NCBI GenBank assembly: GCA_016550395.1 | Contig: JABXGY010000164.1 | Location: 1-15,958 of the forward strand | Length of the DNA: 15,958 nt | DNA from: an archaeon | GTDB taxonomy: Archaea > Asgardarchaeota > Hermodarchaeia > Hermodarchaeales > Hermodarchaeaceae | Direction: 5' to 3' | Shown here: piece after piece, positions 15,009 through 15,958 of the stretch | Layout of the letters: each line of letters opens with the position of its first letter | Numbering within the stretch: position 1 is the first letter of the stretch | Made by a program: the position numbers and the translations under genes | Notes under the pieces: generated by a model | Seen by the model: only the letters and a program-made list of their open reading frames with translations | Told to the model about the DNA's origin: nothing | Databases searched by the model: none

Positions 15009-15014
15009 CACCTC
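15009..15014 (-). promoter_or_regulatory. Ribosome binding site deciding the surface-protein start
   Basis: GAGGTG, followed by 8 nt and then TTG (15000-14998). The nearby GTG (15009-15007) begins inside this motif and so is a poor start. Confidence 0.5.
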
Positions 15015-15061
15015 ATCTATTGTAAGGATTCGCCGCGTATTATCCCTACTGATTCTAAGTT

Positions 15062-15068
15062 GTATAAT
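15062..15068 (-). promoter_or_regulatory. Candidate TATA box of the giant surface-protein gene
   Basis: ATTATAC on the minus strand lies about 55-60 nt before the start, giving an expected leader of about 35-40 nt. It is flanked by TTGTA (15060-15064) and TACAA (15073-15077). A second candidate, TAATTATATG, lies near 15231-15242, farther upstream. Confidence 0.35.
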
Positions 15069-15104
15069 GGTCTACAAACTTTATGAGGATTTGGTGAAAT
15101 GTTC

Positions 15105-15129
15105 CTCTAGATTAATTTTGGATCTAGAG
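15105..15129. repeat. Perfect 8-bp inverted repeat CTCTAGAT-N9-ATCTAGAG
   Basis: The arms at 15105-15112 and 15122-15129 pair perfectly around a 9-nt A/T-rich spacer. It lies about 105 nt upstream of the giant surface-protein start and just upstream of the candidate TATA box, as expected for an operator or activator site. An RNA hairpin in a long leader is the alternative if the upstream promoter is used. Confidence 0.5.
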
Positions 15130-15394
15130 AAGAATTGGTCATTAATATGGTTCGTATTAGGCTGTCATGCAATTGCCAATACTTTACCAAGCAAAAAAAG
15201 CGGGTTATGGATATTTAGTCGTCCTTTTTTAGCATATAATTAGAGTAGGATCAGTTTCTACTGATTTGCTGAAAATTTCTTGTAAAATTGCTTGGAGCTA
15301 TTTGACCATAACTTCTTTTCGAACATAATAGTCTGTAGATTACCTTGTTAAATTTTAACAGCAAGAATGTACTGAATCAGTGATGTAAGTAAAT
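15130..15394. other. Non-coding stretch between the two surface-protein genes
   Basis: This A/T-rich spacer contains no credible gene on either strand. On the minus strand it carries a T7 tract (15199-15193) that could end the upstream transcript, a TATA-like TAATTATATG (about 15242-15231), and a 15-nt palindrome at 15346-15360. I see no tRNA or structured RNA. Confidence 0.5.
15346..15360. repeat. Palindrome TGTTAAA-T-TTTAACA after the partial surface-protein gene
   Basis: Perfect 7-bp arms around one central base, 34 nt past the minus-strand stop codon. It may be a protein-binding site or part of the 3' end signal of the upstream transcript. Confidence 0.4.
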
Positions 15395-15401
15395 TTACTT
15401 A
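15386..15401. repeat. Perfect 16-nt palindrome spanning the stop codon
   Basis: TAAGTAAATTTACTTA is fully self-complementary and contains the TAA stop (15395-15397) of the partial surface-protein gene. The paralogous gene also has AAGTA and TACTT arms (9261-9265, 9275-9279) across its own stop, so the feature may be conserved or inherited from the duplication. Confidence 0.5.
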
Positions 15402-15958
15402 GATTCTTCAGATTCATCATCTGTAAACTTCTTTTTACCTTTTACAACCTTCCCCTTAGGAGGTTTTTCAGCATGTTTCTCTCGGAATGTTCTTAATACT
15501 TTTTGCCGTTCTTCATCAGTAAGATCTTTGAGTTCTTCTAATAACCGTTCTCGCTCTTCCGCAGTTATTGCCGGAAATTCATCTGGACGAAGTAACTCTT
15601 CATCTTTGACTAATTCAGGTTTAGATGAAACAGATAAGGTGTAAAAAATTTCATCCCATTCCTTTTTTGGAACCTGCCGAAGCTGCTTGGCGATACGTTC
15701 TTTTTCACTTTTACTTAATTGCGTGAACTGCGCCAAGCGTTTTTGAAGCTCTTGTTCTAGGTCTTCTGAAAGTTTGGGTTCTTTGACTTTCCGAGCGAAT
15801 CTAGTTCCATCGGCCATCTGTTGCTTCAAATCTTCAATGAACCAAACACGTTCGGTTGCTGGAATTTGTTTCATCTCTTGGAATAATTCGAGTTTTTGAT
15901 CGTGTTCCAAACGGGGTAATTTTTTCAATTCTGCCCAAATAGCTTCATCCTCTGCAAA
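15395..15958 (-). CDS. Second surface protein, cytoplasmic tail only (5' part beyond the window)
   Basis: The frame runs open to the window edge, giving 187 residues; the true start lies outside. The visible part matches the tail of the giant protein from the EDEAIW segment to the C-terminus. The three helical repeats are at visible residues 14-48, 78-112 and 128-162, and the first is identical to its partner at 25 of 35 positions. The tail ends with the same PKGKVVKGKKKF motif and then an acidic DDESEESK. No membrane segment is visible because it would lie further upstream. By analogy this is the intracellular end of another large Ig-like surface protein, a tandem paralogue reading in the same direction, separated from the next gene by about 385 nt. 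That the rest is Ig-like is inference. The internal TTG at 15928 is not the real start. Confidence 0.8.
   Translation of the reverse strand, partial: FAEDEAIWAELKKLPRLEHDQKLELFQEMKQIPATERVWFIEDLKQQMADGTRFARKVKEPKLSEDLEQELQKRLAQFTQLSKSEKERIAKQLRQVPKKEWDEIFYTLSVSSKPELVKDEELLRPDEFPAITAEERERLLEELKDLTDEERQKVLRTFREKHAEKPPKGKVVKGKKKFTDDESEESK

Noticed and set aside
9274..15009. The tandem Ig-like region as a recent DNA repeat expansion
   Set aside because: The modules share only protein-level pattern, not nucleotide identity, so there is no long DNA repeat.
1..15958. CRISPR arrays, tRNA or rRNA genes, insertion sequences
   Set aside because: I saw no regularly spaced direct repeats, no tRNA cloverleaf sequences with CCA-adjacent arms, no rRNA core motifs and no transposase-like reading frames.

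Overview
The window looks archaeal. It has compact gene strings with Shine-Dalgarno motifs about 9 nt from the start, several non-ATG starts, short T-tract terminators, an ADP-forming acyl-CoA synthetase, a stand-alone Lrp/AsnC effector-binding domain, and very large secreted Ig-like proteins with one C-terminal membrane anchor and a cytoplasmic tail. The tail sequence reminds me of Asgard-archaeal (Thor/Loki-like) surface proteins. That is recollection, not a search, and no marker gene here fixes the taxonomy.

Layout. Positions 1-4539 read on the plus strand: the 3' end of an APC-superfamily permease, a HisC-type PLP aminotransferase, an FGGY sugar kinase 30 nt behind it, and an orphan nucleotidyltransferase-fold protein. 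A 25-bp convergent gap (4540-4564) holds a small inverted repeat. Everything from 4565 to the right edge reads on the minus strand. In transcription order, a metabolic string comprises a nitroreductase (9156-8383), a small Cys-containing protein (8360-7818), a degenerate acyl-CoA-synthetase-like protein (7672-6290), a stand-alone RAM/AsnC domain (6277-6020) and an apparently intact acyl-CoA synthetase alpha subunit (5968-4565). Upstream of it lie a surface protein of about 1900 residues (15000-9274) and, cut by the window edge, the cytoplasmic tail of a second surface protein (15958-15395).

How the genes may fit together. The aminotransferase/kinase pair looks co-transcribed and could act on phosphorylated metabolites, substrate unknown. 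In the minus-strand string, an acyl-CoA synthetase alpha subunit with its phosphohistidine sits beside a paralogue that has lost the catalytic motifs and beside a small-molecule-binding RAM domain. That arrangement suggests CoA-thioester metabolism with a sensing or scaffolding partner (inference). The two surface proteins look like a tandem duplication and share a conserved cytoplasmic tail built from three helical-hairpin repeats.

Most notable points: (1) the RAM-domain gene has no ATG/GTG/TTG start and lies in the same frame as the upstream gene, one TAG away, yet has a well-placed Shine-Dalgarno 9 nt before an ATC codon; (2) the catalytically degenerate synthetase paralogue sits beside an intact one; (3) the repeated, strongly conserved intracellular tail is shared by the two surface proteins; (4) several perfect palindromes lie at the ends and upstream regions of the surface-protein genes. 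I saw no rRNA, tRNA, CRISPR array or insertion sequence.
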